Shown: positions 52,335 through 63,013, numbered from the stretch's first letter. The stretch: DNA of 64,000 nt from Ancylobacter sonchi (GCF_018390695.1 NZ_JAHBGF010000036.1:186001-250000), one strand, 5' to 3'. Notes: generated by a model not told the origin, from the sequence alone. Numbers and translations are program-made.

Positions 52335-52964
52335 CTAGCGCCGCTCGAAGGCGATCCGCGCGGCGAGGCCGAGGAAGATCACCCCGGTGGCGCGCTGGAA
52401 CCATCGCGCGAAACCGGCGCGGTGCGACAGCCAGCGACCCACGGCGCCGGCAAAGCCGCCGACGAGGCCGTTCACGATCATGCCGCCGACATTGAGGATC
52501 GTCCCCAGCAGCAGGAACTGCGCGAAGGGCGAGCCGCGCGCGGGATCGACGAATTGCGGCAGGAAGGCCAGCACGAAGACGATGATCTTCGGATTGGCGA
52601 GGTTCACCAGCACCGCCTGCCGGAACGCCGCCCCGGCCGTGCCGCGCCGGGCATTCGCCGTGCCGGCGATGGGCCCCGCCGCGGTGAAGGCCTTGATCGC
52701 CAGCCAGACCAGATAGGCGACGCCCACCCAGCGTATCGCCTCGAAGGCGGCGGGATGCGCCGCCAGCAGCGCCGCCAGCCCCAGCGCAGCGGCGATCGTA
52801 TGGATGAAGCCGCCGGCGGTGATGCCGAGGCTGGCCGCCAGCCCGGCGCCGGGGCCGGACTTCATGCCCTGCCCGAGGCAGAACAGCATGTCGTTGCCAG
52901 GGGTCAGGTTCAGCATCAGCGCGGCCGGCGCGAAGACCAGCAAGGTTTCCGGCGAGATCAGCAT
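52335..52964 (-). CDS. LysE/RhtB-family exporter
   Basis: This 209-aa protein has six predicted helices and belongs to the LysE/RhtB family of amino-acid or homoserine-lactone exporters. The hallmark is ALMLNLTPGNDMLFCLGQGM in the first helices, then GLAASLGITAGGFIHTIAAALG and WVGVAYLVWLAIKAF, with VNLANPKIIVFVLAFLPQFV near the middle. ATG 52964 follows the GreA-like stop by one base (TGACATG), so the two are co-translated. The exported substrate is unknown. Confidence 0.92.
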   Translation of the reverse strand: MLISPETLLVFAPAALMLNLTPGNDMLFCLGQGMKSGPGAGLAASLGITAGGFIHTIAAALGLAALLAAHPAAFEAIRWVGVAYLVWLAIKAFTAAGPIAGTANARRGTAGAAFRQAVLVNLANPKIIVFVLAFLPQFVDPARGSPFAQFLLLGTILNVGGMIVNGLVGGFAGAVGRWLSHRAGFARWFQRATGVIFLGLAARIAFERR

Positions 52965-52965
52965 G

Positions 52966-53448
52966 TCAGTTCCCAAGGGTTTCCGGCGCCACGTCGACGG
53001 CGACGATGTCCATGGTGCCGGCCGGCATCTCGATCTCATCGCCGATCCATTTGCCCATCAGCGCCCGCGCCACCGGCGAGACCCAGGCGATGCGGCCCTC
53101 CCGCGGCTCGGCCTCGTCCTCGCCGACGATGCGGAAGGTGCGGCGCCCGCCATTGGCGGCCTCGAGCGTCACCGCCATGCCGAAGGTGATGGCCTCGCCC
53201 TGCGCCGGCGGATCGACCGGCTCGGCATTGGCGCGCCGTGCGCTCCAGTAGCGCAGCTCGCGCGAGGCCCGCGCGACGGCATCGCGCTCGCCCCCTGCGC
53301 CGGCGGCGGCGAGCGCCTCGCGATGGCGGGCGACCTCGGCCTCGATCAAGGCGAGGCCGCGCCGGGTGACGAGGTTGCGATGGGGGCTGAGCGGACGGTC
53401 GGGCAGCGTCTCGGCGCCGCCATCCTCCTTGACGAAGGCACGGCTCAT
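52966..53448 (-). CDS. GreA/GreB-family transcription elongation factor
   Basis: This 160-aa protein has an N-terminal coiled region (LALIEAEVARHREALAAAG) and a C-terminal FKBP-like domain with RIVGEDEAEPREGRIAWVSPVARALMGKWIGDEIEMPAG, typical of GreB-like relatives. The acidic pair expected at the coiled-coil tip is not obvious, so cleavage-factor activity is uncertain; it may be a regulatory Gre-like protein. ATG 53448 has GGAGGG right upstream. It is coupled to the LysE-type exporter (one-base gap). Confidence 0.85.
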   Translation of the reverse strand: MSRAFVKEDGGAETLPDRPLSPHRNLVTRRGLALIEAEVARHREALAAAGAGGERDAVARASRELRYWSARRANAEPVDPPAQGEAITFGMAVTLEAANGGRRTFRIVGEDEAEPREGRIAWVSPVARALMGKWIGDEIEMPAGTMDIVAVDVAPETLGN

Positions 53449-53636
53449 GGCGCCCTCCGATGCCGGCCGCCCGACCGCGCCGGCAGAGCGGGACTGCACT
53501 CTCTCGGCATGTTGCGACAGGGCGACATCAAGAACTCCGGCGGCCTAGATCATGGAGGGCGACACGATCATCTATGCGCCCCTATCACACAAATGCGCGT
53601 TTTGTCGCCCCAACCCCTTGAAGAGCCTGAAAAGCA

Positions 53637-53664
53637 TTGACTTCCGGACCATTATGCCTATGTT
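53637..53664 (+). promoter_or_regulatory. Candidate promoter of the DEAD-box helicase gene
   Basis: TTGACT (53637-53642) and TATGTT (53659-53664) are 16 bp apart in a locally less GC-rich patch. Transcription from here would give a 5' leader of about 115 nt with a possible CCCCG/CGGGG hairpin at 53725-53743. The rest of the 53449-53785 spacer shows nothing else. Confidence 0.4.
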
Positions 53665-53785
53665 GCGCTGCATCGTCTGACCCAATCCGACCGATGCGCT
53701 CCGCGCGATGACGATGCAGCCCGTCCCCGGTTACGGCTCGGGGGATGCCAGGGTGAGCGGTGCGCTGCCGCAGAATTGACCCTCG

Positions 53786-55327
<1,542 letters not shown>

Positions 55328-55339
55328 CGCGCCCTCACC

Positions 55340-56122
55340 TCAGGCGGCGGAGGCTTCCGCCGCCAATCTCGCCCGCAACTGCCGGATCAACGCCGCCTTC
55401 ACCGCGCCCTCCTCGCCGGCATTGGTCCAGGCCGCCACGGTGATCTCCACCCGGTCGAGCAACAGCTTCGACACCGCCGCCGACGGTCCGGGGCTGGACA
55501 AGACCCGCGTATCCTCCTTCAGCACCTCCACCGCCGTCGCCATCGCTGCCTCGGCATCGGTGGCGCCCGGCAGTTCCAGCGTCAGCGCCAGCTGGCGCTG
55601 GGCATAGGCCGAGTTGTTGACGATGTTCGAGCCCCACACCTTGGCGTTGGGGATCAGCACCTGGACATTGGTGCCCGAGGCCAGCTCGGTGGTGAACAGC
55701 GACAATCCCTTCACCGTGCCGGCAACGCCCGCCACCTCGACGCTGTCGCCGAGCTTGAACGGGCGGAACAGCAGCAGCATCACCCCCGCGGCCAAATTGG
55801 ACAGCGTGCCCTGCAGGGCAAGGCCGATGGCGAGCGAGGTCGCGCCCAGCACGGCGATGATGCTGGTGGTCTGGATGCCGAAGCGCTGCAACACGGCGAC
55901 GCCGACGAAGACCAGCACGGTATAGCGGGCGATGCTGCCGAGAAAGCCGGCCACCGTGGGATCCACTCGCCGGGCGACGCCGACCGCCCGTAGCACCAGC
56001 CGCTCGACGAAGCTGGCGAGCCACCACCCGACGACGATCAGGCCGAGCGCATAGAGGATGTTCAGTCCGTAGAGGACAAAGAGATTGCCGAGGTTTTCGA
56101 GGTCGATGCGGTCGAGATCCAT
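55340..56122 (-). CDS. Small-conductance mechanosensitive channel (MscS family)
   Basis: This 260-aa protein opens under membrane tension to release solutes. Three predicted N-terminal helices end with the pore helix: IIAVLGATSLAIGLALQGTLSNLAAGVMLLLFRPF contains the Gly/Ala-packed TM3 and the GLALQGTLSNLAAG signature. The cytoplasmic beta-domain has GDSVEVAGVAGTVKGLSLFTTEL and IPNAKVWGSNIVNNS, and a short C-terminal alpha/beta part follows. The length is minimal MscS. A GC-rich 9-bp hairpin lies in its last codons (about 55343-55364). Confidence 0.93.
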   Translation of the reverse strand: MDLDRIDLENLGNLFVLYGLNILYALGLIVVGWWLASFVERLVLRAVGVARRVDPTVAGFLGSIARYTVLVFVGVAVLQRFGIQTTSIIAVLGATSLAIGLALQGTLSNLAAGVMLLLFRPFKLGDSVEVAGVAGTVKGLSLFTTELASGTNVQVLIPNAKVWGSNIVNNSAYAQRQLALTLELPGATDAEAAMATAVEVLKEDTRVLSSPGPSAAVSKLLLDRVEITVAAWTNAGEEGAVKAALIRQLRARLAAEASAA

Positions 56123-56200
56123 GCCGTTGTCCCTGTCTGTGTCACAGGGGTAACGGGCAACGGCGCCGAGGGTTCACCACCCGACCACCGCGCGGTGCCA

Positions 56201-56557
56201 TCAATTGGTCGGAGCTGCCGGCCGCCTCGCTCGCGTTTTCCTCGCCGGCGCCCGGCGCGCCACCGCGAGGGCGGCGCGGGCGATCTCCGCCAGTTCCTCG
56301 GCATCGTCGAGCGCCGCTTCCGGCGCCGACCAGTAGCCGAGCGCCACCCGCCGGCCGCGCCGATCATAGGTGAAGGGCGCGGAACCCTGCGCCGCCAGGC
56401 TCTCCGCGAGAGCGTCATCCGCCTTGAAATAGAGGGTGCCGTCGATGACGATGGCCATCATCAGCCCGTCGGCGAACACGCCGAGCCCGCTGAACATGCG
56501 CTTGAGACGCACGGGGCCGAAGGACGCCAGCAGATCCTCGACGGTCTCGGCGTCCAC
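56201..56557 (-). CDS. TfoX N-terminal domain protein
   Basis: This 118-aa protein starts at GTG 56557, eight bases after the preceding iron-sulfur carrier stop. LLASFGPVRLKRMFSGLGVFADGLMMAIVIDGTLYFKAD is the TfoX/Sxy N-terminal domain, and FTYDRRGRRVALGYWSAPEAALDDAEELAEIARAAL continues it. The basic tail (ARRAPARKTRARRPA) is unusual. Competence regulators of this family are known in gamma-proteobacteria; isolated TfoX-N proteins elsewhere have no known role. It is the last gene of the SUF cluster by position, perhaps only by adjacency. Confidence 0.85.
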   Translation of the reverse strand: MDAETVEDLLASFGPVRLKRMFSGLGVFADGLMMAIVIDGTLYFKADDALAESLAAQGSAPFTYDRRGRRVALGYWSAPEAALDDAEELAEIARAALAVARRAPARKTRARRPAAPTN

Positions 56558-56565
56558 CGGCGATC

Positions 56566-56952
56566 TCAGGCGCTGGCGCCGGTTGCCTCGGGCTTTGCCG
56601 GGGTGATGGCGACGGATTCGCCGCAGCCGCAGGCCGAGGTCTGGTTCGGGTTGTTGAACACGAACTGCGCCGACATCTTGTCGATCTTGTAGTCCATCTC
56701 GGTGCCGAGCAGGTACAGGATCGCCTTCGGGTCGATCAACACCCGCGCGCCCTTGTCCTCGATGATCTCGTCGAAGCGGCCCGCCTCCTCGGCGAACTCC
56801 ATCGTGTATTCCATGCCGGCGCAGCCGCCATTCTTGATGCCGACGCGCAGGCCGGCCCCCTTGCTGTCCGAACGCTCCATGAGCGAACGCACGCGGGCAG
56901 CGGCGGCCTCGGTGAGGCGCATGACGGGGGGGCGGGAACGGATGTCGGCCAT
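56566..56952 (-). CDS. SufA/ErpA-type A-type iron-sulfur carrier
   Basis: This 128-aa HesB/IscA-like protein receives and hands over Fe-S clusters. The three conserved Cys are in VGIKNGGCAGMEYTMEF and, near the end, SACGCGESV (CxC). ATG 56952 with GGAG ten bases upstream is chosen over a longer frame that lacks a ribosome site. It lies downstream of the VOC gene by 134 bp, in the same direction as the SUF genes, which supports the name SufA, although the sequence alone cannot tell SufA, ErpA and IscA apart. Confidence 0.92.
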   Translation of the reverse strand: MADIRSRPPVMRLTEAAAARVRSLMERSDSKGAGLRVGIKNGGCAGMEYTMEFAEEAGRFDEIIEDKGARVLIDPKAILYLLGTEMDYKIDKMSAQFVFNNPNQTSACGCGESVAITPAKPEATGASA

Positions 56953-57086
56953 AATGTCGTCTCCAACTCGACGCCGGTTCAAGGCCGGCGGATCGGCACG
57001 TAGAAAATGGGGTATCAGGACGCGGCAGGCAAGCCCATCCGCCTGCACGCCCGCCATGTGTCACATGCGTGGCCGGCCGCGCACCC

Positions 57087-57530
57087 TCAGTAGTTCGGCC
57101 ACAGGCCGGGCGTCGCCAGTTCGACGAGATGGCGGTCCGGGTCGCGGAAATAGAGGCTCACGCCGCCATTCTTCCAGTCGACCCGGCCTTCTACCGGCAC
57201 CCCTGCCCGCTCCAGATGCCCGATCCAGGCCTCCAGCGCCGCACCGGGAATGGCGAGGGCGTAATGCAGCGACCCCTGCCCGTCATGCGGCGGGATGGTG
57301 CCGCCGGGTACCTCGACCGGCGTGCGCGTATAGCCGCGCTTGAACAGCAGCAGCACGCTCGCCGGCCCGGCATTGTACGCACAGAAGCGCTCGTCGGCGA
57401 CCATCGGCTTCAGGCCGAGCACGCCCTCGTAGAAGGCGCGCGCCCGCGCGATGTCGTCGACATAGAGGCCGGTCTCCAGCACGCCGGAGAGCGGCGGTGC
57501 CGCGCCGTTCGCGACCGCCTCGGCCGCCAT
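57087..57530 (-). CDS. VOC-superfamily (glyoxalase/dioxygenase fold) protein
   Basis: This 147-aa protein has the paired beta-alpha-beta-beta-beta pattern: ETGLYVDDIARARAFYEGVLGLKPM at the start and GGVSLYFRDPDRHLVELATPGLW at the end, with His and Glu of the second half that could bind metal. Members range from glyoxalase I and fosfomycin or bleomycin resistance proteins to dioxygenases; I cannot choose. It lies 21 bp after sufT, with GGGAG before ATG 57530, so it is likely on the SUF transcript. A role in cluster assembly is not established. Confidence 0.88.
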   Translation of the reverse strand: MAAEAVANGAAPPLSGVLETGLYVDDIARARAFYEGVLGLKPMVADERFCAYNAGPASVLLLFKRGYTRTPVEVPGGTIPPHDGQGSLHYALAIPGAALEAWIGHLERAGVPVEGRVDWKNGGVSLYFRDPDRHLVELATPGLWPNY

Positions 57531-57551
57531 GGCGTCACTCCCGTCCGGCGC

Positions 57552-57926
57552 TCACCACAGATTGAGGGCGAGCCGCGCCTCTTCCGACATCCGGCCCTGG
57601 TCCCAGGGCGGATCGAAGGTGAGATTGACATTGACGCCGGAGACGCCGCCGACGCTCGCCACCGCGCCTTCCACCATGCCGGGAAGCTCGGCGGCGGAGG
57701 GACAATTCGGCGTGGTCAGCGTCATGTCGACCATGACCTGCCGGTCGTCGGCGATGTCGACCTTGTAGATCAGGCCGAGCTCGTAGATGTCGACCGGGAT
57801 CTCCGGATCGTAGACCGTCTTCAGCGCCGCGACGATGTCGTCGGTCAGCCGGTCCAGCTCCTCCTGCGGGATCGTCGATTCGATGGCCGGCATGTTCGGC
57901 GCGTCGGTGGATGCAGTGTCGCTCAT
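57552..57926 (-). CDS. sufT: SUF system Fe-S assembly protein SufT (DUF59/MIP18-like)
   Basis: This 124-aa protein has the MIP18/DUF59 fold that helps target or mature Fe-S clusters. The N-terminal DDIVAALKTVYDPEIPVDIYELGLIYKV and VDMTLTTPNCPSAAELPGMV with the conserved Cys are the family signature, and VNLTFDPPWDQGRMSEEARLALNLW ends it. It overlaps the sufS stop by four bases (ATGA), so translation is coupled. SufT in other bacteria matures some cluster proteins under iron limitation. Confidence 0.93.
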   Translation of the reverse strand: MSDTASTDAPNMPAIESTIPQEELDRLTDDIVAALKTVYDPEIPVDIYELGLIYKVDIADDRQVMVDMTLTTPNCPSAAELPGMVEGAVASVGGVSGVNVNLTFDPPWDQGRMSEEARLALNLW

Positions 57927-59179
57927 GCGAACAGGTCCTGAGCCTTGACGAGGGCGTCGGCCAGACGGTCGACTTCCTCATGGGTGTTGTACAGCGCGAA
58001 CGACGCCCGGCACGTCGCTGTTACACCATATCGCGCCAGAAGCGGCATTGCGCAATGGGTGCCGGCGCGGACCGCCACACCGGCGCGGTCGATGATGGTG
58101 GCGATGTCGTGCGGATGCGCGCCCTTCACGTCGAAGGCAAAGATCGCCCCCTTGCCCGGCGCATCGCCATAGATCTGCACCGAGTTGATCGCCGAGAGCC
58201 GCTGCCGGGCATAGGCGCCGAGCGAGGCCTCGTGCGCGGCGATGCGCTCGCGGCCGAGGCTCTCCATATAGACCAGCGCCTCGCCGAGGCCGATGGCCTG
58301 CACGATCGGCGGGGTGCCGGCCTCGAAGCGGTGCGGCGGCTCGCCATAGGTGACGCCGTCCTCGGTAACGGTGCGGATCATCTCGCCGCCGCCCTCATAG
58401 GGAGGCAGCTTTTCCAAGAGCGCCCGCTTGCCGTAGAGCACGCCGATGCCGGTCGGCCCGTAGAGCTTGTGGCCGGTGATGCCGTAGAAATCGACGCCGA
58501 GGTCCTGCACGTCGACGGGCATGTGCACCGCCGCCTGCGCGCCGTCGACCACCACCACCGCGCCGGCCTCATGGGCGAGGCGGGCGATCTCCTTGATCGG
58601 CGTCACCGTTCCCAGCACGTTCGACATGTGGGTGACGGCGACGATCTTGGTGCGCTCGGTGAGCAGGCCCTTGAACGCCTCGAGGTCGAAGGCGCCGTCT
58701 TCCGTGACCGGCGCCCACTTGATCACCGCACCCTTGCGCTCGCGCAGATAGTTCCACGGCACGATGTTCGAGTGGTGCTCCATGATGGAGAGCACGATCT
58801 CGTCGCCTTCCTTGATCGACTGGCCGAGCGAGGAAGCGACGAGGTTGATGGCGCCGGTGACGGAGCGCGTGAAGATCACCTCTTCCAGCGTCGGCACGTT
58901 GAGGAAGGCGCGGCAGCGCTCGCGCGCCTGCTCATAGGCCTCGGTCATCGCATTGGCGAGATAGTGCAGGCCGCGATGGACGTTGGAATATTCGTTCTCA
59001 TAGGCGTAGCGCATGCGGTCCAGCACCTGGACCGGCTTCTGCGCCGAGGCCGCGTTGTCGAGATAGACCAGCGGCTTGCCATAGACGAGCTTGGACAGGA
59101 TCGGAAAATCCTGCCGCACGCGCGCGACGTCATAGGTGCCGTTGGCGACGGCGGGGTGGGATGCGACCGGCTCGGTCAT
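57923..59179 (-). CDS. sufS: Cysteine desulfurase SufS
   Basis: SufS (418 aa, class V, group II) releases sulfur from cysteine for Fe-S assembly. The Schiff-base lysine is K238 in GITGHKLYGPTGIGVLYG, and the persulfide-carrying Cys is C390 in VTATCRASFALYNT, which lies in a short loop as in SufS. VYLDNAASAQKPVQVLD and LSIMEHHSNIVPW are typical too. GGAGGGGCC precedes ATG 59179. sufT overlaps by four bases downstream. A palindromic repeat fills the 143-bp gap up to sufD. No sufE gene is in view. Confidence 0.96.
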   Translation of the reverse strand: MTEPVASHPAVANGTYDVARVRQDFPILSKLVYGKPLVYLDNAASAQKPVQVLDRMRYAYENEYSNVHRGLHYLANAMTEAYEQARERCRAFLNVPTLEEVIFTRSVTGAINLVASSLGQSIKEGDEIVLSIMEHHSNIVPWNYLRERKGAVIKWAPVTEDGAFDLEAFKGLLTERTKIVAVTHMSNVLGTVTPIKEIARLAHEAGAVVVVDGAQAAVHMPVDVQDLGVDFYGITGHKLYGPTGIGVLYGKRALLEKLPPYEGGGEMIRTVTEDGVTYGEPPHRFEAGTPPIVQAIGLGEALVYMESLGRERIAAHEASLGAYARQRLSAINSVQIYGDAPGKGAIFAFDVKGAHPHDIATIIDRAGVAVRAGTHCAMPLLARYGVTATCRASFALYNTHEEVDRLADALVKAQDLFA

Positions 59180-59199
59180 GTTGCGGCCCCTCCAGAGGG

Positions 59200-59302
59200 C
59201 GTCATCCCGCCCGCCTGTCGCGGGATCCGGGATCGCGGGCCGATGATCGGCCCTTCACGAAAGACCGATCCCGGATCGCGGCACGCCGCGTCCGGGACGA
59301 CG
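59200..59302. repeat. Roughly 100-bp imperfect palindromic intergenic repeat in the suf operon
   Basis: The element begins CGTCATCCCG (59200-59209) and ends CGGGACGACG (59293-59302), which pair with one mismatch. Inside, CCGGGATCG-type and CGATCCCGG arms surround the loop, so the whole can fold into one long hairpin. Elements of this kind starting with CGTCATCCCG are known as dispersed intergenic repeats in Hyphomicrobiales. It fills the sufD-sufS spacer. Confidence 0.6.
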
Positions 59303-59322
59303 ATGTCGGGCATGCGGCGGGA

Positions 59323-60636
59323 TCAGGCCCGCGCCTTCAGCCACGCCTCGGCGCGCTCGACCAGCGCGTCGCGAAGCTCGTCATTGGCGACCGTCTCGAT
59401 GGCCTCGCCGACGAAGGCCTGCACCAGCAGGCTCTGCGCTTCCTTCAGCGGGATGCCGCGGGCGCGCAGATAGAACAGGAGGTCGTCGTCGATCGCGCCG
59501 CAGGTGGCACCATGGCCGCAGGCGACGTCGTCGGCGAAGATCTCCAGCTCCGGCTTGTTGTCCATCTCGGCGTCGTCGCCGAGCAGCAGCGCGCGGCTCA
59601 TCATGCGGCCATCGGTCTTCTGGGCCGGCTGACGCACCACGATCTTGCCCTGGAACACGCCGCGCGTGCTGTCGTCGAGCACGTGCTTGAACAGCTCGCG
59701 GCTCTCGCAGCCCGTGGTCTGGTGATCGACGAACAGCGTCGAATCCGCGTGCTGGCGGCCCTTGAGCAGGATGGCGCCGTTGAACGACACCGCGCTGTCG
59801 GCCCCGTTCAGGCGGGCATAGAGCGAGGTGCGCGTCACCGCCGCGCCCGAGGTGAAGGTGAAGGCGTTCAGCTTCACGGCCTTGCCGACCTCGAACAGCA
59901 GCGTCGACAGGTGGAGCGCGTTGGCGCCCTCCTCCTGCACGCGCACCAGGTCGAGGCTCGCCTCGTCGGCGACCACGAACTCGGTGGCGCTGTTCACCTG
60001 ATAGGCGACGCCTTCCGGACCCTCGAAGCTCTCGGCATAGGTGAGGCTGGCCCCCTCGCCGAGCACGACGAGGTTGCGCGCGAAGCTCGCCGCCGCCTTG
60101 CCGGAGAACACGTGCGCGACATGGATCGGCCGCTCGATGACGGCGCCCGGCGCGACGGAGATCGCCACGCCGTCGGCCGCCAGCGCGGTGTTGAGAGCCA
60201 GCGCCGCGTCATAGCGGCCGGTCTCCAGCGTGCCGAGCCGGGCGATGAGGTCGCCGCCGGCCGCCAGCGCGGTGGCCAGCGGCTGGACGGTCAGCCCCGG
60301 CTCCAGATCGGCAAGGTCGGACAGCTCCGGCACCACCGCGCCATTGGCGACGACGATGCGGCGCGCGCCGGTGTCGATCAGCAGGCGCGCATGCGCTTCC
60401 ACCTGCGCCGACTGCGCCGGCGAGGAGATCGGCAGCGCCTCGCGCATCAGCGTGCGCAGGTCGGTGTACTTCCACTCCTCCACCCGGCGGTGGGGAAGGC
60501 CGTTGTCGTTGAAGGCCTTGGCGGCCGCCTCGCGCAGCGCGACGATGCGCGCGCCGCCGCTCGACGGCAGGTTCTTGAGCTCACCCGACAGGCCCTGCTC
60601 GGCCGGGGTGCGCATCGGACGGATTTCGGCGTTCAT
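59323..60636 (-). CDS. sufD: Fe-S cluster scaffold subunit SufD
   Basis: SufD (437 aa) forms the SufBC2D scaffold on which clusters are built. The start ATG 60636, with GAGGGG upstream, gives MNAEIRPMRTPAEQGLSGEL. LPHRRVEEWKYTDLRTLM is the conserved N-terminal block. The C-terminal beta-helix ends with KPELEIFADDVACGHGATCGAIDDDLLFYLRARGIP, which holds the His/Cys pair at the SufB-SufD interface. It starts 10 bp after sufC and ends before the palindromic repeat. Confidence 0.95.
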   Translation of the reverse strand: MNAEIRPMRTPAEQGLSGELKNLPSSGGARIVALREAAAKAFNDNGLPHRRVEEWKYTDLRTLMREALPISSPAQSAQVEAHARLLIDTGARRIVVANGAVVPELSDLADLEPGLTVQPLATALAAGGDLIARLGTLETGRYDAALALNTALAADGVAISVAPGAVIERPIHVAHVFSGKAAASFARNLVVLGEGASLTYAESFEGPEGVAYQVNSATEFVVADEASLDLVRVQEEGANALHLSTLLFEVGKAVKLNAFTFTSGAAVTRTSLYARLNGADSAVSFNGAILLKGRQHADSTLFVDHQTTGCESRELFKHVLDDSTRGVFQGKIVVRQPAQKTDGRMMSRALLLGDDAEMDNKPELEIFADDVACGHGATCGAIDDDLLFYLRARGIPLKEAQSLLVQAFVGEAIETVANDELRDALVERAEAWLKARA

Positions 60637-60646
60637 CTCGATCCCC

Positions 60647-61411
60647 TCACGCCGCGTCCTGCTGATACTCGGCATAGCCATTGGCTTCGAGTTCCAGCGC
60701 CAGCTCCTTGCCGCCCGAGCGCACGATGCGGCCCTTGTGCATGACATGCACGAAGTCCGGCACGATGTGGTTCAGGAGGCGCTGGTAGTGGGTGATGACG
60801 ATCATGCCGCGCTCCGGCGAGCGCAGCGCATTCACGCCTTCCGAGACGATCTTCAGCGCGTCGATGTCGAGGCCGGAATCGGTCTCGTCGAGAATGGCGA
60901 TCTTCGGCTCGAGGATGGCCATCTGCAGGATCTCGGCGCGCTTCTTCTCGCCGCCGGAGAAGCCGACATTGACGCCGCGCTTCAGCATGTCCTGCGAGAT
61001 GCCGAGGCCGGCGGCCTTCTCCTTCACCAGACGCAGGAAGTCCGGCGTGGAGATCTCTTCCTCGCCGCGCTTCTTGCGCTGGGCGTTCAGCGCCGAGCGC
61101 AGGAAGGTCATGGTGGCGACGCCGGGCACCTCGATCGGGTACTGGAAGGCGAGGAACACGCCCTTCGCGGCGCGCTCGTCGATTTCCATCTCCAGGAGGT
61201 CCTCGCCGTTGAGCGTCACCGAACCCTCGGTGACCTCATAGTCGTCCTTGCCGGCGAGGATGTAGGACAGCGTTGACTTGCCCGAGCCGTTCGGCCCCAT
61301 GATGGCGTGGACTTCGCCGGGATTTACCTTCAGCGACAGGCCCTTGAGAATTTCCTTGCCGTCCTCGCCCTCGATCTTGGCGTGGAGGTTGTCGATGTCG
61401 AGCATGGCCAT
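60647..61411 (-). CDS. sufC: SufC ATPase of the SUF scaffold
   Basis: This ABC-type ATPase (254 aa) powers SufBCD. Walker A is GPNGSGKSTLSYILAGK, the signature is FSGGEKKRAEILQMA, and Walker B is KIAILDETDSGLDIDALK, with the His switch in VITHYQRLL. ATG 61411 is chosen (MAMLDIDNLHAKIEGEDG); ATG 61429 or 61405 are possible too. It lies between sufB (108 bp upstream) and sufD (10 bp downstream). Confidence 0.95.
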   Translation of the reverse strand: MAMLDIDNLHAKIEGEDGKEILKGLSLKVNPGEVHAIMGPNGSGKSTLSYILAGKDDYEVTEGSVTLNGEDLLEMEIDERAAKGVFLAFQYPIEVPGVATMTFLRSALNAQRKKRGEEEISTPDFLRLVKEKAAGLGISQDMLKRGVNVGFSGGEKKRAEILQMAILEPKIAILDETDSGLDIDALKIVSEGVNALRSPERGMIVITHYQRLLNHIVPDFVHVMHKGRIVRSGGKELALELEANGYAEYQQDAA

Positions 61412-61519
61412 TTCAATCGTTCCGTTCATTTGGGCGCGGCGTCCTGCGCCGTGCGGCCGGGCGCGCCGAGTGTTCGAATGGGGCGAAGCGTCCCGGCGGT
61501 CCGGGACGCCAGAGGGGCG

Positions 61520-63013
61520 TCAGCCCACCGAGCCTTCGAGGCTCACCGAGATCAGCTTCTGCGCCTCGACCGCGAACTCCATCGGGAGCTGCTGCAGCAC
61601 GTCCTTGACGAAGCCGTTGACGATCAGCGCGGTGGCTTCCTCGGGATCGAGGCCGCGCTGGCGGCAGTAGAACAGCTGGTCCTCGGAGATCTTCGAGGTG
61701 GTCGCCTCGTGCTCGAAATGCGCCGACGCGTTCTTGCTCTCGATATAGGGCACGGTGTGCGCCCCGCACTGGTCGCCGATCAGCAGACTGTCGCAATTCG
61801 TGAAGTTGCGCGCGTTGGTCGCCTTGCGGTGCGCCGAGACGAGGCCGCGATAGGTGTTGTCCGAGCGGCCGGCGGCGATGCCCTTGGAGATGATGCGGCT
61901 CGACGTGTTCTTGCCGAGATGGATCATCTTGGTGCCGCTGTCGACCTGCTGGCGGCCATTGGAGATGGCGATCGAGTAGAACTCGCCCTGGCTCTCGTCG
62001 CCGCGCAGAATGCAGCTCGGATATTTCCAGGTGATCGCCGAACCGGTCTCCACCTGCGTCCAGGAGATCTTGGAGCGGTCGCCGCGGCAGTCGCCGCGCT
62101 TCGTCACGAAGTTGAAGATACCGCCCTTGCCCTCGCTGTCGCCCGGATACCAGTTCTGGACGGTGGAGTACTTGATCTCGGCATCGGCCAGCGCCACCAG
62201 CTCGACCACGGCGGCGTGCAGCTGGTTCTCGTCGCGCATCGGCGCGGTGCAGCCTTCGAGGTAGCTCACATAGGAGCCCTCGTCGGCGATGATCAGCGTG
62301 CGCTCGAACTGGCCGGTGTTGCGCTCGTTGATGCGGAAATAGGTCGACAGCTCCATCGGGCAGCGCACGCCCTTCGGGATGTAGACGAAGGAGCCGTCGG
62401 AGAACACCGCCGAGTTCAGCGTCGCGAAGAAGTTGTCGGTCACCGGCACCACGGAACCGAGATACTTCTTCACCAGCTCGGGATGCTCACGCACCGCCTC
62501 GGAGATCGGCATGAAGATCACGCCGGCCTTGGCGAGCTCTTCCTTGAAGGTGGTTGCCACCGACACCGAATCGAACACCGCGTCCACCGCGACCCGAGCT
62601 CTTCCACTCCCCTCGCCGCCGGTGCTCTCGATGCCGAGCAGCGCGTCGCGCTCGCGCAGGGGAATGCCGAGCTTCTCATAGGTGGCGAGGATTTCCGGGT
62701 CGATCTCGTCGATCGACTTCGGGCCCGCCTTCTGCTTGGGCGCGGCGTAGTAATAGAGCTCCTGGTAGGGGATCGGCGGATAGTCGACCCGCGCCCACTT
62801 GGGCTCCGGCATGGTCTGCCAGCGGCGGAAGGCGTCGAGACGCCATTCCAGCAGCCATTCGGGCTCGCCCTTCTTGGCCGAGATGAAGCGGACGGTGTCC
62901 TCGTCCAGTCCCTTCGGCGCCTTCTCCGACTCGATGTCGGTGAAGAACCCGTATTTGTACTGATCGACGTCGATGGAGCGGACCTGCTCCACTGTCTCCT
63001 GTACGGCCGGCAT
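61520..63013 (-). CDS. sufB: Fe-S cluster scaffold subunit SufB
   Basis: SufB (497 aa) holds the nascent cluster. It has [32 protein letters not shown] and [15 protein letters not shown] in the N-terminal half and the beta-helix core from about residue 170 ([20 protein letters not shown]). NRGDCRGD-like [13 protein letters not shown] carries the Cys thought to accept sulfur, and the C-terminal [24 protein letters not shown] includes the interface Glu/His. It is the first scaffold gene after the desulfurase, 136 bp downstream. Confidence 0.96.
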   Translation of the reverse strand: MPAVQETVEQVRSIDVDQYKYGFFTDIESEKAPKGLDEDTVRFISAKKGEPEWLLEWRLDAFRRWQTMPEPKWARVDYPPIPYQELYYYAAPKQKAGPKSIDEIDPEILATYEKLGIPLRERDALLGIESTGGEGSGRARVAVDAVFDSVSVATTFKEELAKAGVIFMPISEAVREHPELVKKYLGSVVPVTDNFFATLNSAVFSDGSFVYIPKGVRCPMELSTYFRINERNTGQFERTLIIADEGSYVSYLEGCTAPMRDENQLHAAVVELVALADAEIKYSTVQNWYPGDSEGKGGIFNFVTKRGDCRGDRSKISWTQVETGSAITWKYPSCILRGDESQGEFYSIAISNGRQQVDSGTKMIHLGKNTSSRIISKGIAAGRSDNTYRGLVSAHRKATNARNFTNCDSLLIGDQCGAHTVPYIESKNASAHFEHEATTSKISEDQLFYCRQRGLDPEEATALIVNGFVKDVLQQLPMEFAVEAQKLISVSLEGSVG

